A stretch of DNA of 64,000 bases from assembly GCF_024679095.1 (NCBI RefSeq), contig NC_066562.1, forward strand, positions 5,499,601-5,563,600. The letters are read 5' to 3'. Numbering within the stretch: position 1 is the stretch's first letter; each line of letters opens with the position of its first letter. Below the pieces are notes generated by a model. That model did no database searches, was not told the DNA's origin, and worked only from the letters and a program-made list of their open reading frames with translations. This DNA is from Eriocheir sinensis. Taxonomy: Eukaryota; Arthropoda; Malacostraca; Decapoda; Varunidae. Both the position numbers and the translations under genes were made by a program. This document shows positions 12,201-25,746 of the stretch, in pieces.

Positions 12201-15200
12201 CTGTCTCATAACTTCTTAACCCCCATTTGCTGTTTTGATTCCCTTCTTCTGTTCCAAAACTTAATATAATGATTTTGACTTATTTTCTGCCCTCTCACGC
12301 CTTCATTTCTTCACACTTCCCCTTCCCTGATATTCCAAAACAGAACCTTTATTTATTTTTTCTCCCCCTCTCCTACTGATTTGATAGCTCTTTCTCTTCC
12401 CCATACTCATCTATTTGTCCTGTAATTCTTTCAATGCCTGTACTTCTTCCACTTCATGCTAACTAACCATCTTTACTTACCACTCCATGCTACACTTTTT
12501 AAACTTTCCATTAATTTATATCTTTTCATTTGTTCACCCATCTGTTTCATTCTATTCAAACCTTGCATCCTTTTCTACGTTTAAATTTATTCATGCATCC
12601 TCTATATCCATCCTATTCTTTCTTTTCTTCACCCACTATCTCATATCTTAGCATGTTATCATAGTTCCCCTTGCCATTCATCAGTATTCCCAACCTTTCC
12701 CTGCTCACCCACTACTACCACAATCCTCCTGCTAGCCATACCTATTCCTTACCCAAATTGTCCATCCCATTCTTTCTTTTCTTCACCCACTATCTCATAC
12801 CTTATCATGTTATCATAGTTCCCCTTGCCATTCATCAGTATTCCCAACCTTTCCCTGCTCACCCACTACTTCCACAATCCTCCTGCTAGCCACATATCTA
12901 TTCCTTACCCATATTTTCCATCCCATTCTTTCTTTTCTTCACCCACTATCTCATATCTTAGCATGTTATCATAGTTCCTCTTGTCATTCATAGTATTCTC
13001 AGCTTTTCCCGTCTCATCCACTTCTACCTCAGTCCTTCTTGCCATATATATTTCTTTGCCGTCGTTCATTCTTCAATCCCCTTCACCTTATCACCATTCT
13101 TTCCTCCCTTCTCTTAGCATATTCTCAGTGGTCAGTATTTCCAACCTTTCCCTGCTCACCTACTACTACCTCAGTCCTGCTTGCTATATCTATTCCTTAC
13201 CCTCATTTCTTTCTCTACTATCCCCTTCACTTTTCCACCTTCTTTCCTCCCATTCACTTAGCATGTTCTCATAGTTCCCCTTGCCATTCATAGTATTCCC
13301 AACCTTTCCATAATCACTTACCCTACCTACCTCAGTCCTGCTTGCTATATCTATTCCTTACCCTCATTTCTTTCTCTACTATCCCCTTCACTTTTCCACC
13401 TTCTTTCCTCCCATTCACTTAGCATGTTCTCATAGTTCCCCTTGCCATTCATAGTATTCCCAACCTTTCCATAATCACTTACCCTACATACCTCAGTCCT
13501 GCTTGCTATATCTATTCCTTACCCTCATTCCTTCTGCTATCTCCTTCACCTTTCCGCTGTTCCTTCCTCCCCTTCCCACGCCCATACAAGTCCATCCGTT
13601 CGCCTCTTATCCATAGCCGTCACAACCATCACTGCTTCTTACACACACTGCGCCTCATCTATCCATCCGTTCTTCTTCTTCATCCTTCGTCCTCTAACAC
13701 AATATTCTTAGTACTTATATTCTTGCATTACTTTATTATTTTTATTTTTACTGTCCTCTTTGGATTCTTTTTAGGAGCAGTGAGTAGCGGGCTTTTTTTT
13801 TTATTAATGTTTGCTTTTTTTGTGCCCTTGAACTGTCTCCTTTGCTGTAAAAAAAAAAAAAAAAAAAAAAAAATTATTGTTACTCATTTTCATCATTCCT
13901 TTTGCTCGTCCTTACTTGCCGCTCTGCTTCCCTCCCTCTTTACTTGATGGTACTCGCTCCTTATTTATCTCCTTCATCCCCTCAGCTTTACTGTTATCTT
14001 CATCTTTTTTTACGCTATTTTCTATAGCGGTGAAGTACGAGGTTCCTATATTGATGATGCTTTATTCAATAGCCTCGTTCAGGGTGTAATTTCATTGTTT
14101 ATTTAAGTTTTGCTCATCATTTAATTCATAAGTTATTCAGTGGGATTATCTTTTGTTTGATCCTAGATGTTGACGTGCAAACGATCTATCAGTTATTCAT
14201 TAGCAAAGGAGTGAGTGTTTAGTATTATCACCCAGGTTTTAGATGTCACCCATATTTAGAACCGTTCCGAATGTCTTTGGCTTCATTCTCAGTCTGCTTG
14301 GATATGGAGCTGTGTGTTCGAGGCATTTTATTTATTCATTAGCAAAGGGGAGATGCAGTGTTCAGTCTGATCACCCAGTTTTTAGATGCAACCAGACATG
14401 GGGTAATTGTAATCTGTAATCGTAATCAATTACGGTTTTTCAAGTAATCGTAAACGTAATCAATTACCCTCTTAGTTTTTTAAGTAATCGTAATTGTAAT
14501 CGAAAACATTAAAATGTAATCGTAATCGTGATTACTTTTGCGATTACATTAGCAAAGTTTTAGTTAATAGTTTCTGGTACACAATTATGTACTCTAAATA
14601 TCTGTAGTAATTCAACCAATTAAATATTTAGTATGGTGCATGTGTAGGAAATTTGCAAGTTCACCTTTCAGTCCTTCCTGTAATCACGATTGTAATCACG
14701 AGTAATACATCGTGTAATCTTAATTGATTACACCTGATTTTATTGTAATCGTAATCGTGAAAATGTGAAGTAATCGTAATTGATTACATAACATAAGTAA
14801 TCACCCCATGTCTGGATGTAACCCATATTTAGAACTATCCTGAATGTCTTTTGGCCTCATTCTCTGTCTGCTTGGATATAGAGCTCTGTGTTTGAGGCAT
14901 TTTTTCCTTATTTTTGTGTTGTCGTGACCTGTCCTAGTCAGAAGATGAAGCAACTCCTAGCCTTACTTACCTACTCATCATCACACTCCTACTACATACT
15001 CCTTCTCCTACTAAACTAATCAGTATCACTCCCCCAGCCTTTCAGTCCCAGCACTTCTTAAATTCTCAACGACACTAACCCTTCTGCTTTTTTTCTTTCA
15101 TCCCTTTCCACCTCGCTCCGGTTTCCTACGTTGATTTTGCTTCCTTACCAGCTACCTCTGTTCTCCCTCACACTCACACACAGTCATCTCTGATTTGAAA

Positions 15201-18200
15201 TGCTTCCTCCATATCTCATTTATCCACCCATACCCCTCCTTACCATATCAAACAGTTCTGCTACTTGTCACATCCACCCTCTCCACTATCATATCGAGCA
15301 TTTCTGAGCCACTCCATATCACAGCTTTCCAATCCCAGCACCTCTTAACCTCTCAATGACATCAACCCTTCTGCTTATGTTCACACCTTACCCTTTCCCC
15401 TCCAGTACCATATCAAACAGTTCTGAGCCACTCCATATCACTCACAGCTTTCCAGTCCCAGCACTTAACCCTGTATCTACCACTAAGGCCCTCCACTTCT
15501 AACCCTTTTTCTAACCCCTCTTCTAAAACCCTTCTTTTTCTTCTTCTTCTTCTAACCTCTCCACTTCTTTCACTTTCCATTCTTCCACTTCTTGTCACAC
15601 ACACTCCACACCACTACATTAAACAACTTGATATATTACCCACTCCATATCACATCCAGTCCTCCACATACCACACATCCACCCCGCACAACTACTACAT
15701 TAATACACTACCCACTACATATCACATCCAGCCTTCCAGCTCGTAACCCCACACACAATCCTACCTACAATCTCCTCACACCTTCTCCCGACCTCATGAT
15801 TCATCTCCCCTTCATCCCCCCACAAACAATCCCACGTACAATTTCCTCGCACCTTCTCCCGACCCCATGACTCATCTCTCCCCTCCGTTCCCCCACAGTG
15901 GTTCCCGGTGCCCTCTCACGGATCGGTGCACGAACAAACGCTTCCTGAACCGCCAGTATGGGGACGTGGAGGTGTTCAACGCGGACGAGAAGGGCTGTGG
16001 CTTACGCGCCCGCTCGGACCTACCGCCGTAAGTACTGACTGCCCTGCGTTCATTCTTTTTTATATTGATGCCAAGTTGTTATTGTGGCCTTGTGATTATT
16101 CTCTGACTCATGTTGTTCTTGCTCCTTAATCTGTCTCTTTCTCTGTATGTCTTATCTGTTTTCCCTCCCATTCTCTTAATCTGTCTCTTTCTCTCTTTCT
16201 ATCTATCTGTCTTTCTCTTGCTTCCCTCGCTGCTTCCCTTCCTCACATTCTCATAATCGGTCTCTCTCTCTCTCTCTATCTGTCTGTCTTTCTCTTGCTT
16301 CCCTCGCTGCTTCCCTTCCTCACATTCTCATAATTGGTCTCTCTCTTTCTATCTGTCTGTCTTTCTCTTATTTCCCTCGCTGCTTCCCTTCCTCACATTC
16401 TCTCTTTCTCTTTCTTCTATCTCTGTCTTTCTCTTAGTTCCTGTTTGTCCTCTTCTCATTCTCTTCCTCTATCTATCTCTCTTTCTCTTTCTATCTATCA
16501 TTGTTACATTATTCCCATTTTTTATTTTTCCTTTATTATTATTGGTAGCTACTTATTTTCATCATTGCTTTTGCTTCCCTCGCTGCCTCCTTTCCTTGCA
16601 TTCATTGTTACATTATTATTTTTATTATTTTTGCATTTATTATTATTGGTAGCTACTTATTTTCATCATTGCTTTTGCTCAACCTTATTTTCCTTCCCTG
16701 CTTCTCTCCCTCTTTCTTTTTCTTGCATTCAGATTCTTAGTTCTTGTCACTGTTGTTCTCATCATTGCTTTTGCTCAACCTTATTTTCCTTCCCTGCTTC
16801 TCTCCCTCTTTCGTTTCCTTACATTCAGATTCTTAGTTCTTGTCACTGTTGTTCTCATCATTGCTTTTGCTCAACCTTATTTTCCTTCCCTGCTTCCCTC
16901 CTTCTTACTTTTTCTTACAATGATATTCTTACTTCTTGTCACTGTTGTTCTCGTCATGGCTTTCGCTGTGTTCACTGTTGGATATAACCTCTTAACTTTT
17001 TGTATTTATTTATTTGCTTTTCTTATTTATGTTTGCTATTTTATTTTAGTATTTTTTGATTTGGGAAGAGGATATGAAGTTCCCTCAATCATAAATTTAT
17101 CTCCATTTTCTCTCTCTCTTTTTTTTAACTGCTCGTCCATTGCTCCACATTAACTTGTTCATTTATCTGTTCATCATTTATTTTATTATGCATTTTTTTT
17201 CAACTGCCATTTATTGTTATTCTTTCCTCTTGTCCTTTCCTCCACTCTTCTCAGGCTCTATCAGTTTCCTCTGCTATCATTACCTCACCTTTGCCGACCT
17301 TCCTCTTCCTTGCTTCACTGGTCACCATCATCTTCACCACTCATGACCTTTCCTCAGCTCAGGCAGACAAGCAGGTCACAGGATGGTCTGGGGTCATGGT
17401 TCTCATAACACACTCATCATCCCCATCACTTGACCACCCTCACTATCATCAACCCTCACTATCATCTTGCACAATTGAGTCGCCGCCCGAGGGTTGTGGC
17501 GGGCAGGCTGTATTGCGTGTTGAGCAGACAGCAGATGAATGGCCAGAGTAACACAGCGGCCACCTATAAATATAGAAGTCGGGTCAGACTGAGCACCTGG
17601 TGGAGAGATGGAATTAGATCCTTAGGTGCAACAAAATAAGTACACTAAGATGAGATAGAAGCAGAGAGGTTTGGGAAAGACCTTCATCCTGCAGCCAACC
17701 AGTAATGGCTGCTGATAAGGTGTTGGTGTGAGCAGGAAAGGTGGGTCAGGGAGGGAACAGATACTTGAGAACTGGCCTCCTCCAAGTGTGGCTGCCACCC
17801 CTGCACTGGCTTGTTGCCTCCTACAAACAGTGGAAAGATAGCAGGTGAAGGGAAACTCATGGTGTTCAGTAGTGGCCAGAGGCTTGCAGCAGGACCATGA
17901 GTGTTGTGAAGACAGTCAAAGTTGGCTGCTTTATAAGAAACTTGATAAACCTTGCTTTAGCATGAAGTAATTGTACTGCTGGACACATGCAGTATACAAG
18001 TAAGCCTGAGCCAAACACTTGATTATGTTGTAGCCGCTAAACGTGGTGACAGGCGTGAAGGACAAGTTTGTGTGTTGTGGGTGGTGCGGCAACAAGTCTG
18101 CCCAGAATCAGCAACTAAAAAAATAGTGTTGACACAGAGACTACAATTGAAGTGTAGGATTATACACAGCACAAATATTACACCAATAATACAAAAGTTA

Positions 18201-21200
18201 ATTGCACCAGCTTTGTGAAATGTTTAGTAGTGTGTGTGTAGCATTTAAAGTGTTGAGTCACTGCAGCGGTGCAGAGACCCAGGCCAGCATCACCTCTGCC
18301 TTTGTGCACGCACCACAGCTCTTGTGGCCGGTGCCAACAGTTGTATGGTGTGAATTCCATAGACAATTTATGTGTTGTTGCTTGGTGTGTCCACATAGCC
18401 TTAAAACATTTCCTGCACCAGTGGTGCAGCATCTGACTTGTGTCCAGACTAAAGAGTCTCAGACGTGTCTTCCTGGTGAGTGAATATCTCATCACTTTGA
18501 TGGCTCTCAGGGGTGTGGGCATGCCGGGGCAAGGAAAAAGTCAGCACACTTGTGCAGAGTTGTACCTTGTATATTAACACACTTGGACACAAGTCCAACA
18601 TTGTCCGCTGTGACAAAATAATTTTACAGCAGAGGAAACAGTCAAGGGCAAATACAAAATATAATGAAGAAGCTTTCCTCTTCAATAGTAGCAAGGAAAA
18701 GGTCTTGATTGAGTAGTCTGAAAGGATTACTGTTGTCTTGATACTCCCCTTTGAAAGCACTTAAGTTTGAGGAAGGAGGCATTACAGGTGAAGGAAGCCT
18801 CTTCTAAAGGTTGCCAGCCACAGTAATGAAAGGATGAGATGCTGCTAAACTTTTGCATAAGGGACATGGGCAGCAAAGGAGTGGGTTAGAGTTGTTCAGC
18901 GAGGCCACAGGAGAGGTGGAGGCTTGCATTTCATAAGTTCAGAAGAACAGTTAGCATGAAAATGGCAGTAGAAAATGGAAAGAGATGTAACATTGTGGTG
19001 AAATTTAAGAGGCAGAAAAGTCAGCGACATAAGGGGAGCTAATGAGGCAAGAAGCCTTTGCCTCCACCGTCCTCAAGGGCTGTGTGTGTGGAGCCTCCCC
19101 ACACCAGACGCACTCTCTGTACAGGAGTATAGGCAGGGTGTCTGTGCCTTGATAAAGTTTGCATTGTAATCTGTTGACCAGATTTATTATGCTGAGTAAA
19201 AGTTGTGATTAGACTTTGTGTTGCCTTTGAGGAATAATCCGTGCCATTGTGTTGCTGCCAACACACGTCAGCCTCCCCCACCACCAGCGCGTGACTCTGT
19301 TGTGCCTCATCATCATCATCCTTGTTCCCTCATACAAGTGCATGCTTGCCTCCAGAGGCCCATAGTGATACATAAGGTTGTTTTGTATGAGTGTTTGTGT
19401 GAGTATGTGATGATGCCATGAATACACACACCAATTATGACACATATACATACATGTACGCTACATGAGCCCATTGCCTGTCCTAGGTAGACCTGTCCAT
19501 ACCGTAATGCTTCCAGTCAGGGAGGAATGACTAACACACCATTCACCAGAGTAGTGGAGGAGAGGTGGCCCAGTGTGTCCAGCCCTGGCAGTGTTCTCAG
19601 GGGGGAGGGGGAGGGGGTGCGAGGTGGCTGTGTGCTGAGTCTGAGGAGGATAACTTTGATTTACTCACTGCTGTGCGCTTTGGATTTGTGGCCATGTGAG
19701 GGTGAAGGTGTGAGGGAGGATGGAGGAGGAAGGGAGTGGGTGTCTGCTTCCCCCTCTTGCATGGGGATACTTGTTGGGGAGGGCAGGGCAGGGCAGGGAG
19801 GAGAGGAGAGGAGAGGAGAGGTAAGGGGGGGAGTGTGTGTATCCAGCCTTGCTATTATAACTTTGTGCCTTTTATTATAAACCTCGATGGTGAAGCCTTT
19901 GTACGGTACTACTGAATGTGCAAATTTCCAGGAAGTTATTCATGTGCCTAAGGGACTCTGACATCAGCAAGTTGCCAGTGCATGAGGCATTACCCTGAGG
20001 CACCCTGGTGGGCACAGGGCCGCAGCGGGCCACCACCCACCCGTCAGGGAGCGGCCAGGCAAGGTGGAGGGCGCCCCACCCACCACCCGCCGCACCCACC
20101 CACCCACCCGCGCCGCAAGGCTCTCAGTACTCACGGGTCTCGAGTTGTCTCACTCACCCTGCGAGAAAGAAAACATACAGAGGAAAATGGAGGAGGAGAA
20201 GGAGAAGGAGCAGGAGTATTAGGAGCTTCACCAACACCAGGAGCACCCACAGGAGCACCACCAGAAGCAGCACCAACAGAAGCAGCAGCACCACCAGGAG
20301 GAAGAGGAAGCCGAACCTTATCACCACATATCCTTAGCCAATGCAACGTTCCTCTACATACTGTGGCCTCGATGCACCTCCAAGAAGGGGCAGACGGTCA
20401 GACTGACTGTTGAACCTTCTTTGAGGGGTCACTCGGGGCACCGGTTGTGGAGAGTTAGTTGGATGTGAGGGTCATTGTACTGTTAATGGCATTGTACTGG
20501 CAGGGTTCTGTTGTGACTGAGCAAGTCTGTAATAATGACCCTTTGTGTCTGTAACTCATCTTGTAAAATCTTTCTTGTACTTGCTGTTGTCACACATGGT
20601 TAATTTTATTGTGAGCCATTCACTTGATTTCCTGACATGTAGCTGTCATGAAGGAGGAGCGTTTAAGAGTGTGTGACGGCTCTGTAGACCATTGCCATGC
20701 AGTTTAGGTGCAATTATATGCTTTGCTCTTGTCTTGTGTTGTGTGGGTGTTAGGTGGTGGTGAGGCAGTGAGGGCAGGCAGGCAGGGTGTGTGTACCTAG
20801 CTGAGGTGTACAGGATCAGCAGTAGCCCTGTGTTGTTCTGTCCCCGTGTCTGTCAGTATCCAGCTTATCTCTGAAGCTGTGTGTGTTTGTGTGTGTGTAC
20901 GTTTGTGTTTCTAAGTATCTGTCTTTGAGAGTTTGAAGTTGATGAATTTGGAACTTGAAGTTGAGTGTTACCACTAAAGTTTTGAGTTAATAGTTAGAAG
21001 AGAGCTACTTTTTACTAAATAGTTATATTGTAATATTGGAGGAAAATCACAACACTGTGTATCTGAAAATTATAAAGAGTGCTTGAGGCACTGGACTGTT
21101 AACTCATGGTTTCTGTGGCTCTGTGTTGGCTGGTTATGGCAATGCTCTGTGTGAGTGTTGTTAAGTATCTCTTGAAGATGTTACTATCACCATTCATTGA

Positions 21201-23759
21201 ATGTCTGGATTTAATTAACATTCAGCAACAATGTTGCTGTGGAAATTTTGATAACAGCACATGTGCTGCAAGCATTTTCAACCTCATCCCTGGACTCCCC
21301 CTCCCCCTCCACACCTCGGCCCGTCTTTCCCATTCCCTTGGCATCACTGTGTTGTGTTGTGTTGTTCAGACATGAGTGGCCTGATATCTGCCTTAAAGGC
21401 ACTTGAAAAACAAAACATGATTGTTTTATTAATGAAAGGAAAGCCACAAACAAAATTGCCACAGAAACCAGCTCCTGCAACAGTCCTTTTATGTTTTTAT
21501 TGATGCACAGTGTGTTAGATTTTTCTACAGTATTGTGGACAACAAATTGGTGGACCACTTTGAAAGGTCTTTATCAATTAATTAATTACAAACCTGCCAC
21601 ACTCTAGAGGTGTGAGAGGCAGCCACTGGTTGGTTAGCCAGCACTGTTTGCAAGGAGGAAGACTGATTCTAGAAGTTAATTAGAAAGCTTCTCCTTGGTG
21701 AAGGGAAAGTGTGCACTAGGTGTGTGTGTGTTTGAGTGCCTGAAGCAGTGGAAGAGAGACAGGAAGACAGGAGAGAGATAATGTTTCAATAGTTACATCC
21801 TCAAAGCTCCCAAATATGAGCAAGTAACACATTGTACCTGATTATTGTGATATTACTTTGTAGTTTGTTATTACTGTGAGAGTCTGAGCTCTAAGAGAAA
21901 GTATTGAGGAGATGGGGTTTGGGTGTGAGAGCAAAAGATGTGAGTGTGGAGTGAGTGATGGGGTGGGCCAGGTTGGGAGGCTGCACACTGGTTGGTTGTG
22001 ACGAGGGTGTGCCCGAGGCAAGTAGGAGGTCAGGGCTGTCTGTGTGACCACCAGTAAGGCTTAGGTGGTAGATGAAGGAACACAAGATGGAGAGGTGTTG
22101 GATGGGGTGTGAATATTGTGAAAAGGGAGTGGAAAATTCTTAGTGGAAATAGTGAATAAGTGGAAGATTGCAAAAAAGGGAGTATGGAGAAGTGAAGAAT
22201 TTGCCTCAAGGGGAGTTTCTGGAGGCAATAGCAATACATTAAAGCTATGAATGAATGGATAGGCAGCATCAGACATGGGCAATTATTTATGTTATGTAAT
22301 CGATTACGATAACTTAATATTTTCACGATTACTATTACAATAAAATCAGGTGTAATTGATTGCAAGTACGATTACATGATGTATTAATCGTGATTACAAT
22401 CGTGATTACAGGAAGGACTGAAAGGTGAACTTGCAAATTTCACACACATGTACCATACTAAATATTTAATTGGTTGAATTACTACAGATATTTAGAGTAC
22501 ATACTTGTGTACCAGAAACTATTAACTAAAACTTTGCTAATGTAATTGCAAAAGTAATCACGATTACGATTACATTTTAATGTATTTGATTACGATTACT
22601 TAACAAAAAACAAGAGAGTAATCAATTACTTGAAAAACTGTAATCGATTACAACCGTAATCGATTGTAATCAATTACAACTGTAATCGATTACGATTACA
22701 GATTATGATTACACCATGTCTGGGTAGCATAGGAATTTATTTAAGCTGAAACCTGTGTTTGTATGTTGCAAAAAAGGGAGTTTATGGGCAGGAAAAAGTT
22801 CAGGATTTGCCTCAAGGAACTGAAGAGCAGTGTGTGTTTGTGTATATTAGCTGGAGGGAAGTGTGTGTCTGTGCATGAGTGTGTATGAGTGTAGTGTAAT
22901 TTTCTGTTCAGTATTAAGGTATGTCAAGTCATTTGTATGCACCATTTCAGTTGTTACTTATATCATCAAGAGTGGGAGAGACTCATAGCTTGTCCAACCC
23001 CATAAGGGAAAAAAAGGATGTGAAATGAGAAGAGAGAAAAGGGTGCTTTGGGAAATGATTTAGGCTTGGTGTGGATGTAAACTAGTGTTGAGCTGCACAT
23101 TAAGACAGTGTGGTAAAATATGAGAGGAAGAAGATAGGAAAATGAGATGAGTGGAGATGAGTCATTTGGAGGGGAGGTGAAGGGATGAGGTGACACAAAA
23201 GAAGGGATGTATGAGTTAAAATGATGCTGGGAGGACTGGTAGAGTATTTGAGGTGAAGGGGATAGAAGCATTAGAGGAGATGAGTTTGCAATGATGGAGC
23301 GTAGGTGACATGAAAGAAGGGATGTATGAGTTGAAATGATGATGGAGGACTCTTAGAATATTTGAGGTGAAGGGAATAGAAGCATTAGAGGAGATGAGTT
23401 TGTAATGGTGGAGTGTAGGTGACATGAAAGAAGGGATGTATGAGTTGAAATGATGCTGGGAGGACTGGTAGAGTATTTGAGGTGAAGGGGATAGAAGCAT
23501 TAGAGGAGATGAATTTGCAATGATGGAGTGTAGGTATAGGAACATATGTAGAGTCTTCTGCCATGGTCAAGGAATGGGTGTCAATAGGTGTATATTTAAT
23601 GTTTGTGTTTATGTAATGTTGAGTTTTGACAATGCTGTGAATAATGTGTTCATAGGTAAATATTTATTGTAACCAGTAACGCAACACTTAGCCTTTCCTT
23701 GCCAATGTCTCGTGATGGGTGGAGAGGTTCATTATGAGGGGAAATGCAGGATTGCCAAA

Positions 23760-23801
<42 letters not shown>

Positions 23802-25708
23802 TTGGTATATTCTCTTTGTATTGAAGTTCTTGGCACTACCTGGCACTTAAACCCTCACTGTGGATATCTCCGTTGTAGTGATCCGTTACCTTCCAAGTTG
23901 GGTGGTGGTTGGCCTAGCTAGTCCAGGGGATGAAGGTTCTTGGTTGTGAGGTGTTGGGTTGTCACTGGGCAGCTGGAGGGAAGTGTAGAGGTGTGTGGTG
24001 ATGGTGTGGGTGTTCAGAGTGCTTTTCATATTTCCCTCCAGAATGATCTGTGATGTTATTGTTACATTTACTTAATGCTGTTGAATGTATCTCAGGAGGA
24101 TGTGTTTCATACCAAGAGTCGTTATATATATTGTGTTATGTTTCAAAGTTGACAATGAATTTTAATTTTCTTTCCCTGTATGGCAAATCAAAGCTTGAAA
24201 CAATCTTCCCAGCAGTGTTTTGAACACTGAACCATCAGGTTAAAGTGTAGGCCAGCCATCCACTTGTAAAGAGGGTGTTGTGTTGTGTTGTGTTGCCCTA
24301 CCAACACATGGTGCTGCTGGGACACACAGGGTTGAACACTGCTTCATCTGACACATTACTCACTTATTAGTTTTCCTGCGTCACATTGAGTGTCACACAG
24401 GAAAATGATGCAAGTGTTTAATAATGAAGGAGGAAAATATTTTTTTCCTTCCTTCCCTGTAAATGAAGCTCTCATTGTTGAGTAACTGCACCTGTCGTTT
24501 TCTCATAATGTGTTAATTTGACTGCCACTGTGCTGGCAATGAGTAGTGGCCAGAACATATGCTGGGAAGATGACTTCATGTAATGACTTTACTGTGTTGT
24601 ACAGAGCCATTGTTGGGGGCAGTGATACTGAGGGCCTGTGGCTGTGTGTTGAGGCACATTTTGTAGTATGGTTGATTACTGCCCCCAGTATTAGCTGATG
24701 AATAGGGACCCATGTTGTGGATGGTTTTTGTGGACATGAAAAGTCTTGTATTTTTCCCAGTGTGGGAAGAGAGTTTTCACATTTGAGACAAGGAGGTCAA
24801 CATTCCTGTGCCTGATAAGGAAGTAATGTGGTTCAGCAGATTAGATATAAAAATATTTTTCCAATGACAGATTAGACAGATTGTTATATTGATGATTAAC
24901 ATTTCCCTTATTCCCTGTAGACAGTTAGGAACATGTACATCTATTCACATTTACTGCCATTGATATTTAAATGTGTTATCTATGAACACCTGCAATAGAG
25001 ATACAAGTAATGTGTCTTTATCATATACTGCATAGAGGAAAAATGTCTGAGCCTGTGTGTGTGGAGTCTTGGCAAGAAGTGTTGTCATTCAGGTGGAGGA
25101 AGGAATTAATGAGATGTCAGCAATGTGTTTTTGTTGAGGTTTAGGAAGTGACATGTTGAACCATTGCATCATACTGCCTGCACCTGTGTTGGCTTTGTGC
25201 TTGTAAACTGGTGCATGCAGGTTACTTGTGTGGCAGGTGTTTGTGTTGGCTGGGCAGGGTGGCTGGTGTGGCAGCTGAACACAGTAACATTGTAAAGACA
25301 AATGTTGCCAAACTATGGTTGTGGTAAAAAAATATCGGTCCACCTTACCCTTAACTCACTGTGACTTGGTAAACCTTTGTGTGGCAGAGTCTCCTTTTTC
25401 CTCTTCCCTACCCTCCCTTACCCCATGTGTCTTGCCACACAGAAAGGGGCCACAAAGTCACAAGGTTAGAGTTAGGTGGGTCAGTGTTTTGTATGCAGCA
25501 GTACAATGCTTCAACACACTGCACACCACTGAGAGATTCTGGCCACAGGAATGTCCTGTTTATAGAGTTCTTGTCATGGATGAACTTTCACTCCACTCAC
25601 TGAAACTTTACAAATTAAAAAGTCTCCTTCAAACAAAATCAGGTTTGGCCTTGAATCATTTGTGTAAAGTGTTTGGGGTTGTGTGATGAGGCAGGCCATG
25701 TGAAGGAT

Positions 25709-25746
<38 letters not shown>

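Noticed and set aside
16334..16987. Multi-pass membrane protein of 217 residues
   Set aside because: Hydrophobic residues come from T/C-rich tandem repeats in intron 2. No splice or start context supports it.
19982..20413. Nested gene in intron 2
   Set aside because: The open frame is low-complexity, lacks a recognisable domain, and flanking splice signals are weak. Kept only as a GC-rich island worth checking.
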